Assembly: GCA_947243795.1 (NCBI GenBank)
Contig: OX365929.1
Coordinates: 496,001-560,000 of the forward strand
Length of the DNA: 64,000 bases
Source: Saccharomyces uvarum
Lineage: Eukaryota > Ascomycota > Saccharomycetes > Saccharomycetales > Saccharomycetaceae
Direction: 5' to 3'
Shown here: one piece after another, positions 9,592-18,767 of the stretch
How positions within the stretch are numbered: the stretch's first letter is position 1
How the letters are laid out: each line of letters opens with the position of its first letter
Position numbers and translations under genes: made by a program
The notes under the pieces: generated by a model
What the model was told of the DNA's origin: nothing
What the model saw: the letters and a program-made list of their open reading frames with translations, nothing else
The model's database searches: none

Positions 9592-10144
9592 CGGTGTCCT
9601 CTGCTCAAGCACTACCGTTTTATGTAGCAAGCACTTTATTTATACTACATACGTAATAAGCAGCAGTCATCGTCGTTGTCCGCAAGCCGGGAAACCCGCC
9701 GCGAGGCAAATCGCGGAAGGAAAGAAAGGGGACAAGAAGTGGATATTGGTGAGACTTTGACAAGGAATATTAAGAGCCACCGGACCAACAAGGCACGATA
9801 GTAAACAGGTCTAGCTAGTTTGCTTTGTTATTTGACAATTTGACAATTTGCTGAAATTAACAGATCTTAGGAAGGGAATACGGCAACACAGGTTAGTTTT
9901 ATAATCAAATTGTCACCCTAACCCCCCCCTCTTTTAATCTTTTATTTTCTTAATTGATTAGTAAAGTTTGGATATTACCTCTGAACGAAACAGTGAATAT
10001 ACTAGAAATCCTGAGGCTATTACATATATTCCTATTTTCTAACTTTTTTACGAGCAGGGACGGTTCTTTACAATTTTATCCTTTTTTTTCTCTCAATATT
10101 AATAATATTAATAACAAGAAGGTTATAGTCAAGAACATCAGCAA
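9592..10144. other. DPB4-KIN1 intergenic region (553 bp) with ATG-free KIN1 leader
   Basis: This is the DPB4 3' flank and KIN1 promoter. A GC-rich stretch at 9685-9715 (AAGCCGGGAAACCCGCCGCG) contains the imperfect palindrome CGGGAAACCCG. A direct repeat ttgacaat is found near 9832-9849. From about 9780 to the KIN1 ATG I find no ATG on the direct strand, so scanning should reach KIN1 without upstream ORFs. Confidence 0.55.
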
Positions 10145-13100
10145 ATGGAGGATTATCACGTAAACGCAGCTTTCTCAATGGGCAGACAACATAACGAGAG
10201 CAATAATGAAGCTAGTAGCGTGCACACTCAGCCAAGTGCCATGGCGCCCGCGACACTGAGAATGATGGGGAAGAGTCCACAACAACAACAACAACAACAG
10301 CAGCAGCAGCAGCAGCAGCATCAACAGACACCGTTAATGCCACCTGCAGACATCAAGTATGTAAATAATGGAAACGGTCACCAGGCGCAACAAAAAGAGA
10401 GACAACCAGAATTTGAAAATAGGCCTAGAGAGAATGCATCAAAGTCGAATACATCTAGTCAAAGCCGAGCTCCCTCTTCTCAGGGCATGCCCAAGCAATT
10501 TCATAGGAAATCACTGGGAGATTGGGAGTTTGTTGAAACAGTGGGTGCAGGTTCTATGGGAAAGGTGAAACTGGCCAAGCATCACTATACTAATGAGGTG
10601 TGTGCGGTAAAAATCGTGAATAGAGCTACGAAAGCCTTCTTGCATAAGGAACAAATGCTACCACCACCCAAGAATGAACAAGATGTCTTAGAGAGACAAA
10701 AGAAATTAGAAAAGGAAATATCCAGAGATAAGAGAACTATTCGGGAAGCGTCTTTAGGCCAGATTTTGTACCATCCACACATATGTAGGCTTTTTGAAAT
10801 GTGCACGTTATCGAATCATTTCTATATGTTGTTTGAATACGTTTCAGGTGGTCAACTGCTAGACTATATCATTCAGCATGGATCCATACGAGAGCACCAG
10901 GCAAGAAAGTTTGCCAGAGGTATTGCAAGTGCCTTGATGTATTTGCATGCTAATAATATCGTTCATAGAGATTTGAAGATTGAAAACATTATGATTTCAG
11001 ATTCTAGTGAAATTAAGATAATCGATTTTGGGTTGTCAAATCTTTACGATTCTAGAAAGCAACTGCATACATTCTGTGGCTCTTTATATTTTGCTGCTCC
11101 CGAGTTATTAAAGGCCAATCCTTATACAGGGCCTGAAGTGGACGTTTGGTCATTCGGTGTTGTTTTATTCGTACTTGTTTGCGGGAAAGTTCCTTTTGAT
11201 GACGAAAATTCGAGTGTATTACACGAAAAGATCAAGCAAGGTAAGGTAGAATATCCTCAGCATTTATCGATCGAAGTGATATCATTACTATCCAAAATGC
11301 TGGTGGTAGATCCAAAAAGAAGAGCGACTTTAAAACAAGTTGTGGAGCACCACTGGATGATAAGAGGATTTAACGGACCTCCTCCTTCTTACTTACCAAA
11401 AAGGATTCCACTGACTTTGGAAATACTTGATACGAACGTCTTGAAAGAGATGTACCGTTTAGAATTCATCGATGATGTGGAAGAGACAAGAAGTGTGTTA
11501 GCAAGTATAATCACTGATCCTACTTATGTTCTTCTCTCTAGACAATATTGGGCGTTGGCAGCCAAAATTAGAGCAGAATCCGACAATAGTGAAAATATTC
11601 CAAACATAACAGAAAGCTTTGAAGATCCAACTAGAGCGTATCACCCAATGCTTTCTATATACTATTTGACATCTGAGATGCTTAATAGAAAAACCGCCAA
11701 GATACAGAGTCAACAACAACAACGACAGGACCACGAAAATATTGAAAAGCTTGCCGAGATACCTGAAACCGTGAAGCAAGACAACGCTAAGAATAACGTG
11801 TCGACCACAAAGTCAGATCTGGAAACTGTAGAACCAACACCATTTAGACAAGATACTCTTACGCCTTTAGCTTCAAGAAATGGAAACAGAACACAACCTC
11901 CCTTACATGTTTTGATCCCACCAAAATTGGCAGTACCAGAACAAGCGCATACATCACCAACTGGTAGAAAGAGCCCAGACAATCAACATCGTGAAACAGA
12001 TTACGCGCTCTCTCCAACCCCACAAGGGAATGATTATCAACAATTCAGAGCACCTTCAAATGCAGGCGATTCCTCAGAAAAGGCTAAATTTGGTAATATA
12101 TTCAGAAAGTTATCACAACGCCGTAAAAAGGGCATGGAACAATCCACTGCAAACGGTAGTAATAATGTTAATAAACCTGTACAAAAGACGCATTCACGCG
12201 CTGTTTCGGATTTTGTTCCTGGATTTGCGAAATCTTATGAGTCAAGCCATAGTTCAGTGAGGGAGCCGGTCAAGAGTAATGATGGCGGAGACAACGATAA
12301 AGCAGATTTTCCAGCACTACCCGTTAATGCAGAGAATATTTTGGAAAAGCAAAGAGAGAAACAGCTAGAGGAAGACATAATGAAACTGCATAATATCAAC
12401 AAACAAAACGACGATGTTGAAAAAGATAGTACACCAGAGGTTTACACTGGGCAAAAATTCGAAGATATTAACGACGATGAAAACAAGCCCTTACCTCCAC
12501 TCACTGTCGCTAAAGGTCGAAAATTGCATCCAAGTGCAAGGGCCAAGTCTGTAGGGCATGCTCGCCGTGAGTCGCTAAAATACATGAGACCCCCGGTACC
12601 CACATCCGTTTATCCTCAACAGGAGCTTATAGATACGGGATTCTTGGAATCTAGTGACGATAACAAGTCCGATAGTTTGGCAAATGTCACATCACATACC
12701 AATGGTAGTTCTAGCTTACATTCCGCGAATGCGCACGCAAGTCCACCAATCATGGAAAAGGAATTGACGGATGAACAGATTTTACAAGAGGCATCTAAGG
12801 CTCCTGCAGGTTCTATGCCATCTATTGATTTCCCTCGTTCTTTGTTTTTGAAGGGGTTTTTTTCTGTTCAAACAACTTCATCCAAGCCTTTACCGATTGT
12901 TAGATATAAGATCACGTTTGTCTTAAGAAAAATGCACATAGATTTCAAGGAAGTTAAAGGAGGTTTTATTTGTATGCAAAGATTTGTTTCCAATAATGCG
13001 GCAGCAAAGAGAGAAGAGGGGCCACTGCCTAGTCAAGAAAAGTCGCAGTTGACTCCAAGATCGATTATGCCCGCTTCACATCACGGTTCCATTAGACGCC

Positions 13101-13405
13101 AAGGCTCTAACAAATTATCTCCCTCTTCTCCGTTGACGACCAATTCCATTCACCAGAGGAAGACATCTATTGTTGAAAATTACGGGGACGAAAAGCACTC
13201 CAGAACATCGTTGGAAAACGTTCGTCAACAAAGTGCTAATAGCGAAAGCATGGATACGAGAGAAAAAGAGCCCATCAAATTTGAAATCCATATCGTGAAG
13301 GTGCGTATTGTTGGTTTGGCAGGTGTGCATTTCAAGAAAATTTCTGGGAACACTTGGATGTATAAAGAACTGGCTTCTGAGATATTAAAGGAACTAAACT
13401 TATAA
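10145..13405 (+). CDS. KIN1: KIN1 (YDR122W), PAR-1/MARK-family Ser/Thr kinase
   Basis: This 1086-residue kinase is slightly longer than S. cerevisiae Kin1 (1064). Kin1 sits at the cytosolic face of the plasma membrane, acts in polarised exocytosis, and with Kin2 promotes HAC1 mRNA processing in the unfolded protein response. The N-terminus has 13 Gln (6 CAA then 7 CAG; 10280-10318) followed by HQQ. The kinase domain spans about residues 125-400, with the glycine loop GAGSMGKV (134-141), HRDLKIEN (274-281), DFG (294-296) and FCGSLYFAAPEL. A long Ser/Asn-rich region with many RK-S patches follows. The C-terminus is a KA1 domain (KFEIHIVKVRIVGLAGVHFKKISG to the end), which binds acidic lipids and restrains the kinase. 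It converges with INO2. Confidence 0.96.
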   Translation: MEDYHVNAAFSMGRQHNESNNEASSVHTQPSAMAPATLRMMGKSPQQQQQQQQQQQQQHQQTPLMPPADIKYVNNGNGHQAQQKERQPEFENRPRENASKSNTSSQSRAPSSQGMPKQFHRKSLGDWEFVETVGAGSMGKVKLAKHHYTNEVCAVKIVNRATKAFLHKEQMLPPPKNEQDVLERQKKLEKEISRDKRTIREASLGQILYHPHICRLFEMCTLSNHFYMLFEYVSGGQLLDYIIQHGSIREHQARKFARGIASALMYLHANNIVHRDLKIENIMISDSSEIKIIDFGLSNLYDSRKQLHTFCGSLYFAAPELLKANPYTGPEVDVWSFGVVLFVLVCGKVPFDDENSSVLHEKIKQGKVEYPQHLSIEVISLLSKMLVVDPKRRATLKQVVEHHWMIRGFNGPPPSYLPKRIPLTLEILDTNVLKEMYRLEFIDDVEETRSVLASIITDPTYVLLSRQYWALAAKIRAESDNSENIPNITESFEDPTRAYHPMLSIYYLTSEMLNRKTAKIQSQQQQRQDHENIEKLAEIPETVKQDNAKNNVSTTKSDLETVEPTPFRQDTLTPLASRNGNRTQPPLHVLIPPKLAVPEQAHTSPTGRKSPDNQHRETDYALSPTPQGNDYQQFRAPSNAGDSSEKAKFGNIFRKLSQRRKKGMEQSTANGSNNVNKPVQKTHSRAVSDFVPGFAKSYESSHSSVREPVKSNDGGDNDKADFPALPVNAENILEKQREKQLEEDIMKLHNINKQNDDVEKDSTPEVYTGQKFEDINDDENKPLPPLTVAKGRKLHPSARAKSVGHARRESLKYMRPPVPTSVYPQQELIDTGFLESSDDNKSDSLANVTSHTNGSSSLHSANAHASPPIMEKELTDEQILQEASKAPAGSMPSIDFPRSLFLKGFFSVQTTSSKPLPIVRYKITFVLRKMHIDFKEVKGGFICMQRFVSNNAAAKREEGPLPSQEKSQLTPRSIMPASHHGSIRRQGSNKLSPSSPLTTNSIHQRKTSIVENYGDEKHSRTSLENVRQQSANSESMDTREKEPIKFEIHIVKVRIVGLAGVHFKKISGNTWMYKELASEILKELNL
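10280..10318 (+). repeat. CAA/CAG trinucleotide repeat coding for 13 Gln in KIN1
   Basis: There are six CAA codons followed by seven CAG codons, in frame in the disordered Kin1 N-terminus. My recollection of S. cerevisiae Kin1 is about six Gln here, so the tract appears longer in this genome. Confidence 0.85.
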
Positions 13406-14066
13406 GGAGTACGTTTACAGCCTACATTATTTTGATATTCTTGTTTAGAAAGAGAAAGAATATGTTTTCGATAGAAGTTTATATATAAACCCTTGTTCAT
13501 CCTTTTCTTCTAACGAAAAGGAAGAAAATGGACCTACATGAAAGAAATATTTGATGATCTAGTATTATTTTTTTTTTTTACTTTTTTAATTTCTCTAATA
13601 ATATAGTTACATACATATCTAATAAAAAACATTTCGAAATTGCAAAAATGATATTTTCCTTGAATTGTCTAAACACGGTGCAGATAACAATTAGCAATAT
13701 CCCGTAAGAATGACGTAACTCGTCAAAACCCGCGTTATTACGCGTTGCTACGCCATATTGCATTTTCGCATGAATATACAATACATGTTATTAATATTGA
13801 GTTTTCTTGTATCCCCTGCTATCATTTACTTCGCATTCAAGTCACCTACGAATCATAAAAGACTTAAACTGGCTTGCTGTTTACTGAATAGACGACGTCT
13901 TCCTGGTAGGGAACTATTCCCTCCCCTCTCTCTTCTATTTCCTGGTTTAAGATAAATATATGTACATGAGCAGGCTTTGCCGCCTTGCGATATTTTCGTT
14001 CATGCATACAGAAATCGAAGATATCTGACCCGAAAAGAAGCGCCGTTGTCAACAGCTTGTTCGATT
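13406..14066. other. KIN1-INO2 convergent 3' region (661 bp)
   Basis: This is a long spacer between two convergent genes, with a T-rich run at 13567-13580 and the short related words acgcgttgctacgcc and cgcgttattacgcg near 13730-13753. I see no ORF with family resemblance and no tRNA or snoRNA pattern. Confidence 0.5.
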
Positions 14067-14978
14067 TCATGAATTATCCACTATATGTTGTAGTGTCTCG
14101 TTTGCATTTGTGATTGACTTGATATCGTTCATTACGCAAGTCAGTAGAATATGCTTGGGGATTCTTTTCCCATTTTCTTTCGGTGGGGTCTTTACTGCCT
14201 TAATCAGTCGTTCAAACGCTTCCTTGGTGTTCACTCTTCGTATCTTCTCCATTTGGACGTGTTTCCACTTTCTAATCTTCACAGGGTCGTCTTCGATATT
14301 GGTTGGAATCTCAGAATCTGGGATTTTAATTTCGGGAACCGAAAAGGGTGGAGGGTTGTAGTGATTGTTGTGAGTAGGTTGGTGTTCTTCGGCTGTAGAG
14401 AATTCACTTGGTAATTGTGCTATGCTTGCGGGCAACTCTCTCACGTGATTGCGCGGAGCTGTTTCCATATATCTTTGGTTTGTTTCTATGTACCTATGCT
14501 GTTTTTTCGGTGATTTTGTATGAGGATTTACATCAGGGCTCGCTGAAGTACCAGAAGACATCATGTCCTGCGAGATAAGGTTGTCCAAAAACTGTTCAAT
14601 GGCATTCGACTCGTTCGTGCTCAACAGTCCGGAATTAGATGGAGATAATTTGGAACCAAGAACATGGTCAAATCCCATACTCGTCTGCTGAGGGGTATGG
14701 TTCAGGTAACCTGCGTGCGGGTTTGGAGGATGATGGTGGATTTCAGGATTGATGGGCAATGCCTCCACGTGAGAAGGCTGCACAGTTTGCACGCTGGGAA
14801 TCACGCCTAGCTCGTGCGCTAAGAGAGGAGGAGACGCCGTGCTAAACGTGCTTTCATGCATTTGTGCTGGCAGCTGGTCATCGAAGTTGCTGCTCAGCAT
14901 CTGATAGGCAGTCTCGAAGTCTATATCGTTATCCAAATCTAGGATACCCAGTAATTCGTTCCCAGTTGCTTGTTGCAT
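14067..14978 (-). CDS. INO2: INO2 (YDR123C), bHLH activator of phospholipid synthesis genes
   Basis: This 303-residue homologue of Ino2 (304 in S. cerevisiae) heterodimerises with Ino4 and binds the UASINO/ICRE element CATGTGAAAT, to activate INO1, CHO1, FAS and related genes when inositol is low. Opi1 represses it. The basic helix-loop-helix is at the C-terminus (from about residue 233), with basic region KWKHVQMEKIRR, helix 1 KEAFERLIKAV and helix 2 KHILLTCVMNDIKSI. The N-terminal part is acidic, then Ser/Pro/His-rich, and holds the activation domains (for example LGILDLDNDIDFETAYQML). The ATG has A at -3. An upstream ORF overlaps the start out of frame, and a UASINO-like E-box lies about 140 bp upstream, consistent with autoregulation. 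Confidence 0.95.
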   Translation of the reverse strand: MQQATGNELLGILDLDNDIDFETAYQMLSSNFDDQLPAQMHESTFSTASPPLLAHELGVIPSVQTVQPSHVEALPINPEIHHHPPNPHAGYLNHTPQQTSMGFDHVLGSKLSPSNSGLLSTNESNAIEQFLDNLISQDMMSSGTSASPDVNPHTKSPKKQHRYIETNQRYMETAPRNHVRELPASIAQLPSEFSTAEEHQPTHNNHYNPPPFSVPEIKIPDSEIPTNIEDDPVKIRKWKHVQMEKIRRVNTKEAFERLIKAVKTPPKENGKRIPKHILLTCVMNDIKSITNANETLQHIVDNS

Positions 14979-14997
14979 TATCCTTCGCCTGATCCAT
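14929..14997 (-). promoter_or_regulatory. Upstream ORF overlapping the INO2 start
   Basis: An ATG at 14997 lies 19 nt upstream of the INO2 ATG in another frame. It opens a 22-codon ORF (MDQAKDNATSNWERITGYPR...) that ends 47 nt inside INO2. Its context is weak (T at -3), whereas INO2 has A at -3, so leaky scanning is expected. S. cerevisiae INO2 has been reported to be controlled by an upstream ORF. Confidence 0.6.
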
Positions 14998-15118
14998 GTA
15001 TTTACTGCACGTTAAAGAGTCCGATTCGAGCCAACTACAGGGTTTCTTTTTCTCTCAAGCAATGACACCTAAAGAGTTGAATAAGAGATGATGAGATGAG
15101 TCTTTAATCACCAAAAAA

Positions 15119-15127
15119 ATTCACATG
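15119..15127 (-). promoter_or_regulatory. UASINO/ICRE-like E-box in the INO2 promoter
   Basis: On the reverse strand the site reads CATGTGAAT, eight bases of the Ino2-Ino4 element CATGTGAAAT with one A missing. It lies about 140 bp upstream of INO2. Binding by Ino2-Ino4 would give positive feedback, as described for S. cerevisiae INO2. Confidence 0.5.
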
Positions 15128-15527
15128 TATTATACCTGACCAGGCAACAACGCCTTGCCGATGACGGGGGTTGGGCAGAAAACCGGCGAATTTTGCATCA
15201 CCTGGTGGGAAAGGTTACTTACTACCTGCCGCACGGTTGATGCAATCCCAACAGAAAAAGCGCAGGGCGCGCAGCAAGGACCGACAAATGCAGCACGTTT
15301 TGGGACGGTTCTGTCTGTGAGAGACGTTGTTGGGAAAACCTGCCAGGTCTTGAAGTGTTTTCGTCCTCTGGCAACCTGATGTTGGCGTGCCCAGACGCTG
15401 GAGTTTGCTTTCACGCAGGAGTTCGTTGCAGCGAATGCCATTGACCGGTCAAGCGTTGGGCATGCCACGGTATTACGCAGGCGTGGTAGATGAACCAGCT
15501 CCGACATGGGAGACGAACTCCCGGCAG

Positions 15528-15548
15528 TGGCAATGGCAATGGCAATGG
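15528..15548. repeat. Hexamer tandem repeat (TGGCAA)3TGG
   Basis: Three perfect copies of TGGCAA plus a partial fourth lie in the INO2-YDR124W promoter region. It is a small microsatellite with no clear function. Confidence 0.8.
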
Positions 15549-15761
15549 ACGAGATGGAGTCACCTCTTGCACTTTTAAAACACCACTGCTAGCTGCGTCT
15601 GATTTGTTTTCGATTTCTCGCCATGGCTTCGCGATCTGAGACGTTCTTGAAGCGACGCCTGGGAAGCGTCAGCAAACAGTTTGAGATGAGAAGTATATAC
15701 ATAGCAGAGATGCGTCAATCAGGCCAAGGTCTATGGGACTCTTTGTTTCTGCCTCTGTTTT

Positions 15762-15769
15762 TATATAAG
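15762..15769 (+). promoter_or_regulatory. TATA box of YDR124W
   Basis: TATATAAG fits the TATAWAWR consensus, 94 bp upstream of the ATG chosen for YDR124W. Its position argues against the in-frame ATG at 15787, which is only about 25 bp downstream and probably upstream of most transcription starts. Confidence 0.5.
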
Positions 15770-15855
15770 ATGCTGCACAGGCGTGCATGTTTATATATAT
15801 ATATATATATATATCTGTCTCGGTAAAGTCAGCTGAAGACAGTACCTACGCGATC

Positions 15856-16839
15856 ATGGAAGAACTTCGAAGGGCGCTGGCGCTAGTAAATAGTCAAGGG
15901 TATGAGTTTATGGCGTTCGTGAAAGACAAAGACCATGTGAGAAACGAATCAACTGGAAACTATTTTTTTTCAGAGAGTTTCATATCATCTTCAATCGAAA
16001 AGGACCCTCCACTGGCGTTTGACCTATTGGTACACAGGAGAAGAGTAACCGTTTACGAAACAAGCATCGAGCCCACAATAGCCTTGCCGCTAGATCGACC
16101 CGTACTAATCCAGAACTATCTATGTGCTGCATTCAAGCTGTTGAGACAGGTACCGTGCAAGGCAATCGCTAAGCTATGGATAAAAATAATAGAGCCAAGG
16201 AAGAAGACGAGGTTCCCATATATCAAAGGCGATGCTAAGAAGCCGACATGGTGGCCCAGGGATGTGGAGCATAGAGAACCGGACCACCTCAACAAAGCAG
16301 ACCGATTAAGTCTGATGTGCAGCATAATAATGGACGTTTTGCCGCAGTTGCCCCACAACCTTGAAATGGTAGACGAGCTTGTGCGAGTGACAGTAGTGAT
16401 GTCCATTTTCAAAAGGGAGAGCGTGAAGAAAGTCATCATAAAGAACATTTTTGAAATAGCAAAATGTTTGTGCGATAAAGCCTCCAAACTTGAAACGATA
16501 ACACTTGCCGACTTGAACGATTTAACCCAAAAACAGAAAAAGAAATCACATCACCGCCATTCATTAAGTGTCATTAAAACGGGCAACGCGGAGGAAGAGT
16601 TGGTGCAGGAGTTGAGTGCAAGTAGTCACTCCCCTTTGAGTGCTCTTTCAATAGAAGAAAAGGATATGGAATATAGCATGTCCGGACTAGAACCGATTGC
16701 CAATTTTGATTCGCTGTTGCTTGCCAGATTGGATGATTTCAGCAGCAGCGATTCATCGCATAGCAGTACTGATTTTGGATGTTTTGTTCAAAAGGCCGAA
16801 AGCACATGGGGGGAGGGACAAGGCGACAAATACACATAG
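15856..16839 (+). CDS. YDR124W, conserved fungal protein with a helical-bundle domain, function unknown
   Basis: This 327-residue orthologue of YDR124W (324 in S. cerevisiae) is a non-essential protein whose transcript is, as I recall, induced by mating pheromone. The start is the ATG giving [10 protein letters not shown]. An in-frame ATG at 15787 would add 23 residues coded mainly by a (TA)n tract and is unlikely. The conserved core is about residues 85-205 and corresponds to the Pfam YDR124W-like helical bundle. It includes [17 protein letters not shown] (118-134), EPDHLNK (141-147) and a predicted helix [14 protein letters not shown]. The pattern RFPxxKG...PxWWP...HDL/DHLxKA followed by a helix ending in P resembles the core of plant EIN3/EIL DNA-binding domains (see findings). 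A basic stretch ([11 protein letters not shown]) and a Ser-rich acidic tail follow. No function is assigned. Confidence 0.85.
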   Translation: MEELRRALALVNSQGYEFMAFVKDKDHVRNESTGNYFFSESFISSSIEKDPPLAFDLLVHRRRVTVYETSIEPTIALPLDRPVLIQNYLCAAFKLLRQVPCKAIAKLWIKIIEPRKKTRFPYIKGDAKKPTWWPRDVEHREPDHLNKADRLSLMCSIIMDVLPQLPHNLEMVDELVRVTVVMSIFKRESVKKVIIKNIFEIAKCLCDKASKLETITLADLNDLTQKQKKKSHHRHSLSVIKTGNAEEELVQELSASSHSPLSALSIEEKDMEYSMSGLEPIANFDSLLLARLDDFSSSDSSHSSTDFGCFVQKAESTWGEGQGDKYT

Positions 16840-16925
16840 TACGGATATAATGATGTAGCAATTTTTATACGCTTCTAGATTTCCTCGTCTTTGATTTAGG
16901 GGTTCTGCAATAATTTGGACGCATT

Positions 16926-18233
16926 TTAAGATAGTAAAGGTTTCTCCGATAAAAAGGACACTATAGACTGGTTGAAATATTCCGGATTGTCCAAAAATAG
17001 GTTGTGGCCAGAAGAAGGTACTTCCAAATAACTAGCCCTTTCCAATCCGTTACCTAGTTTGTTCAAGTTCTCGACCATGAGCATGCCAGCATTTTTATTC
17101 ATCCAATCATATTGCCCATATACTACCAAAAGCTTTTTTACATTCAAATAACTTAAAGAATCCATTAAGGGGTCTCTTGCCAAAATACCTCTTGAAAATA
17201 ATCCTTTGAAGATGTCTGTTGTAACCTCCGGTATTCCTCCCTTACCGTAAAACAGTTCAAAAATGTATTCCTTGAACGCTAATGAGGGAACTCTGCTATA
17301 TGCCGCCATTATATAATTCCAACATATTTTAGCTCCGAAAGGGCCCATTAGCCTTAAAATTTTGAATTGTTCTTCAAATAAGTATTTCGGAATCAGGTGA
17401 CTTTTCGAGTAAAACTTGGAGCTCGGATCTCCAAAGTCTGTTGTGTAGAGAGTATTTGAGCTTAAATTATTATTGACCGACCATATGTTTCTCTCCACTC
17501 CTAACGGTGATACCAAACACAACTTATCTACCGAGTTTGGATATTTAACTGCATATTTAAAAGACAAATATCCACCGAAGGAATGGCCTACAATGTTCAT
17601 CTTGTCCAGTTTATTATCAATACGCCACTGTTCGATTCTATCAATATAATAATCTTCGTACATTTGGATCACAAATTTATGATGATCCGCATTTATTGTA
17701 TATGGAATTTTGAACTTATCCTTACCAATAAATTTGATGTCTAATGGCAGAGGCGTTGTTGTATTTACCTCTAAAGAAGGTATCGAGGATAACCCACTAG
17801 CTGGCAAGTCTATTGAATATAGGTTTCGGAAGTGTTTGGATAGTCCCGGATAATTTCGGAAGTAAGACATCGAAGAAGCAGCATAGCCGTGTATCATTAA
17901 CGTGGGTGTTCGTATACTTGCCTTTATATTTTGAAAATGCCATTGGTTTATTTCGTCGAATAATTTATCATTTTTTTTGGATCCTTCCACGTTTACTTGA
18001 TCCATAATGCAATTTTGCAATACTCTTAACCGCTCATACGTCTTTGCTGGACCATTCAAATGACTAGACCATAATTTGAATCCCGATTTTCTCACAGTAT
18101 TTTGGCCCTTAGGTCTAAGAATTCTTCCCAAAATTTTCCTTTGTAGACTCTTTTTCTGGAGAATTTTCTCTTCAAAGATAGATCTGTTAGTATGTAGGGC
18201 TCTGTCCCACTTGCAATGTCTATACCTGAGCAT
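16926..18233 (-). CDS. ECM18: ECM18 (YDR125C), mitochondrial alpha/beta hydrolase-type acyltransferase
   Basis: This 435-residue protein of the alpha/beta hydrolase fold is a homologue of yeast Ecm18 and its paralogue Ict1, related to human CGI-58/ABHD5 and ABHD4. Visible elements are the oxyanion-hole strand MIHGYAASSMSYF, the nucleophile elbow GHSFGG (216-221, Ser218), and the C-terminal HNLFLD, which provides both the catalytic His and an HxxxxD acyltransferase motif. The N-terminus is strongly basic (RYRHCKWDRALHTNRS, KSLQRKILGRILRPKG), consistent with mitochondrial targeting. An in-frame stop lies seven codons upstream of the ATG, so the start is fixed; S. cerevisiae Ecm18 is about 18 residues longer. 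Ict1 acylates lysophosphatidic acid; the substrate of Ecm18 is not established. Confidence 0.93.
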   Translation of the reverse strand: MLRYRHCKWDRALHTNRSIFEEKILQKKSLQRKILGRILRPKGQNTVRKSGFKLWSSHLNGPAKTYERLRVLQNCIMDQVNVEGSKKNDKLFDEINQWHFQNIKASIRTPTLMIHGYAASSMSYFRNYPGLSKHFRNLYSIDLPASGLSSIPSLEVNTTTPLPLDIKFIGKDKFKIPYTINADHHKFVIQMYEDYYIDRIEQWRIDNKLDKMNIVGHSFGGYLSFKYAVKYPNSVDKLCLVSPLGVERNIWSVNNNLSSNTLYTTDFGDPSSKFYSKSHLIPKYLFEEQFKILRLMGPFGAKICWNYIMAAYSRVPSLAFKEYIFELFYGKGGIPEVTTDIFKGLFSRGILARDPLMDSLSYLNVKKLLVVYGQYDWMNKNAGMLMVENLNKLGNGLERASYLEVPSSGHNLFLDNPEYFNQSIVSFLSEKPLLS

Positions 18234-18767
18234 TGCTTCTGTGCATGGACTTCAGAGTATAGAGCGTATCGTTTTTAGGGAAGGTAAATTTTTATTCGCT
18301 TATTCTTAAATCCTCGAAAACTGCAAAGAAAAGTGGCACACAAGTAGCTATATAAAAAATTATGTGGAGACCTGTGGAGTTGCCTTTCAGTAGAAATGGC
18401 AATTTTCACTTGTGTTTTGCAAGTCTGTCATTGAGTGTAGGGCGTATAGTTACATACCCCGCAGTGACCGTTCTTAGAGTTAATGTTTTGTTCTTTAAGA
18501 TGGGCAAATGAAAATTTATTTGAAAAAACTTCAAGATGGAGCTAATAAATGAAAGTAATTTACGCCATTAAACCATGTATAGCTTTCTTCCTGTTGGTTT
18601 CTTAAAAGCGTCCCTTAACACCTTATAAGTTATAGAGTACTTTTCCCTCAAGAAATTTCCAATTGTTCATAAACCCAGTATTTCTAAACTTCGCTTTCTT
18701 TAGAAAAACTTTCACGATGACAACTAAATAACACACCTTTACCTTTTGTGTTGAAAAGAGCAAACAA
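18234..18767. other. ECM18-SWF1 divergent promoter (534 bp)
   Basis: This AT-rich promoter region serves both flanking genes. I see no strong consensus TATA, no RNA gene and no repeat. A 71-codon reverse ORF (18623-18838) overlaps the SWF1 start and has no family resemblance. Confidence 0.5.

Larger units (their letters stand above)
14979..15855. other. INO2-YDR124W divergent promoter region (877 bp)
   Basis: The region serves both genes. On the INO2 side are the upstream ORF and the UASINO-like site at 15119-15127. The middle is GC-richer than average (for example gaaaaagcgcagggcgcgca near 15260). A short hexamer repeat is at 15528-15548. On the YDR124W side are a TATA box at 15762 and a (TA)n run at about 15791-15812. 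Small ORFs on both strands in the middle have no family resemblance. Confidence 0.55.

Noticed and set aside
15085-15140. C/D-box-like words in the INO2 promoter
   Set aside because: Spacing is too short for a box C/D snoRNA and there is no terminal stem.
15787-15855. Extended N-terminus for YDR124W (MFIYIYIYI...)
   Set aside because: It is coded by a (TA)n tract, begins only about 25 bp after the TATA box, and is absent from the S. cerevisiae protein as I recall it.
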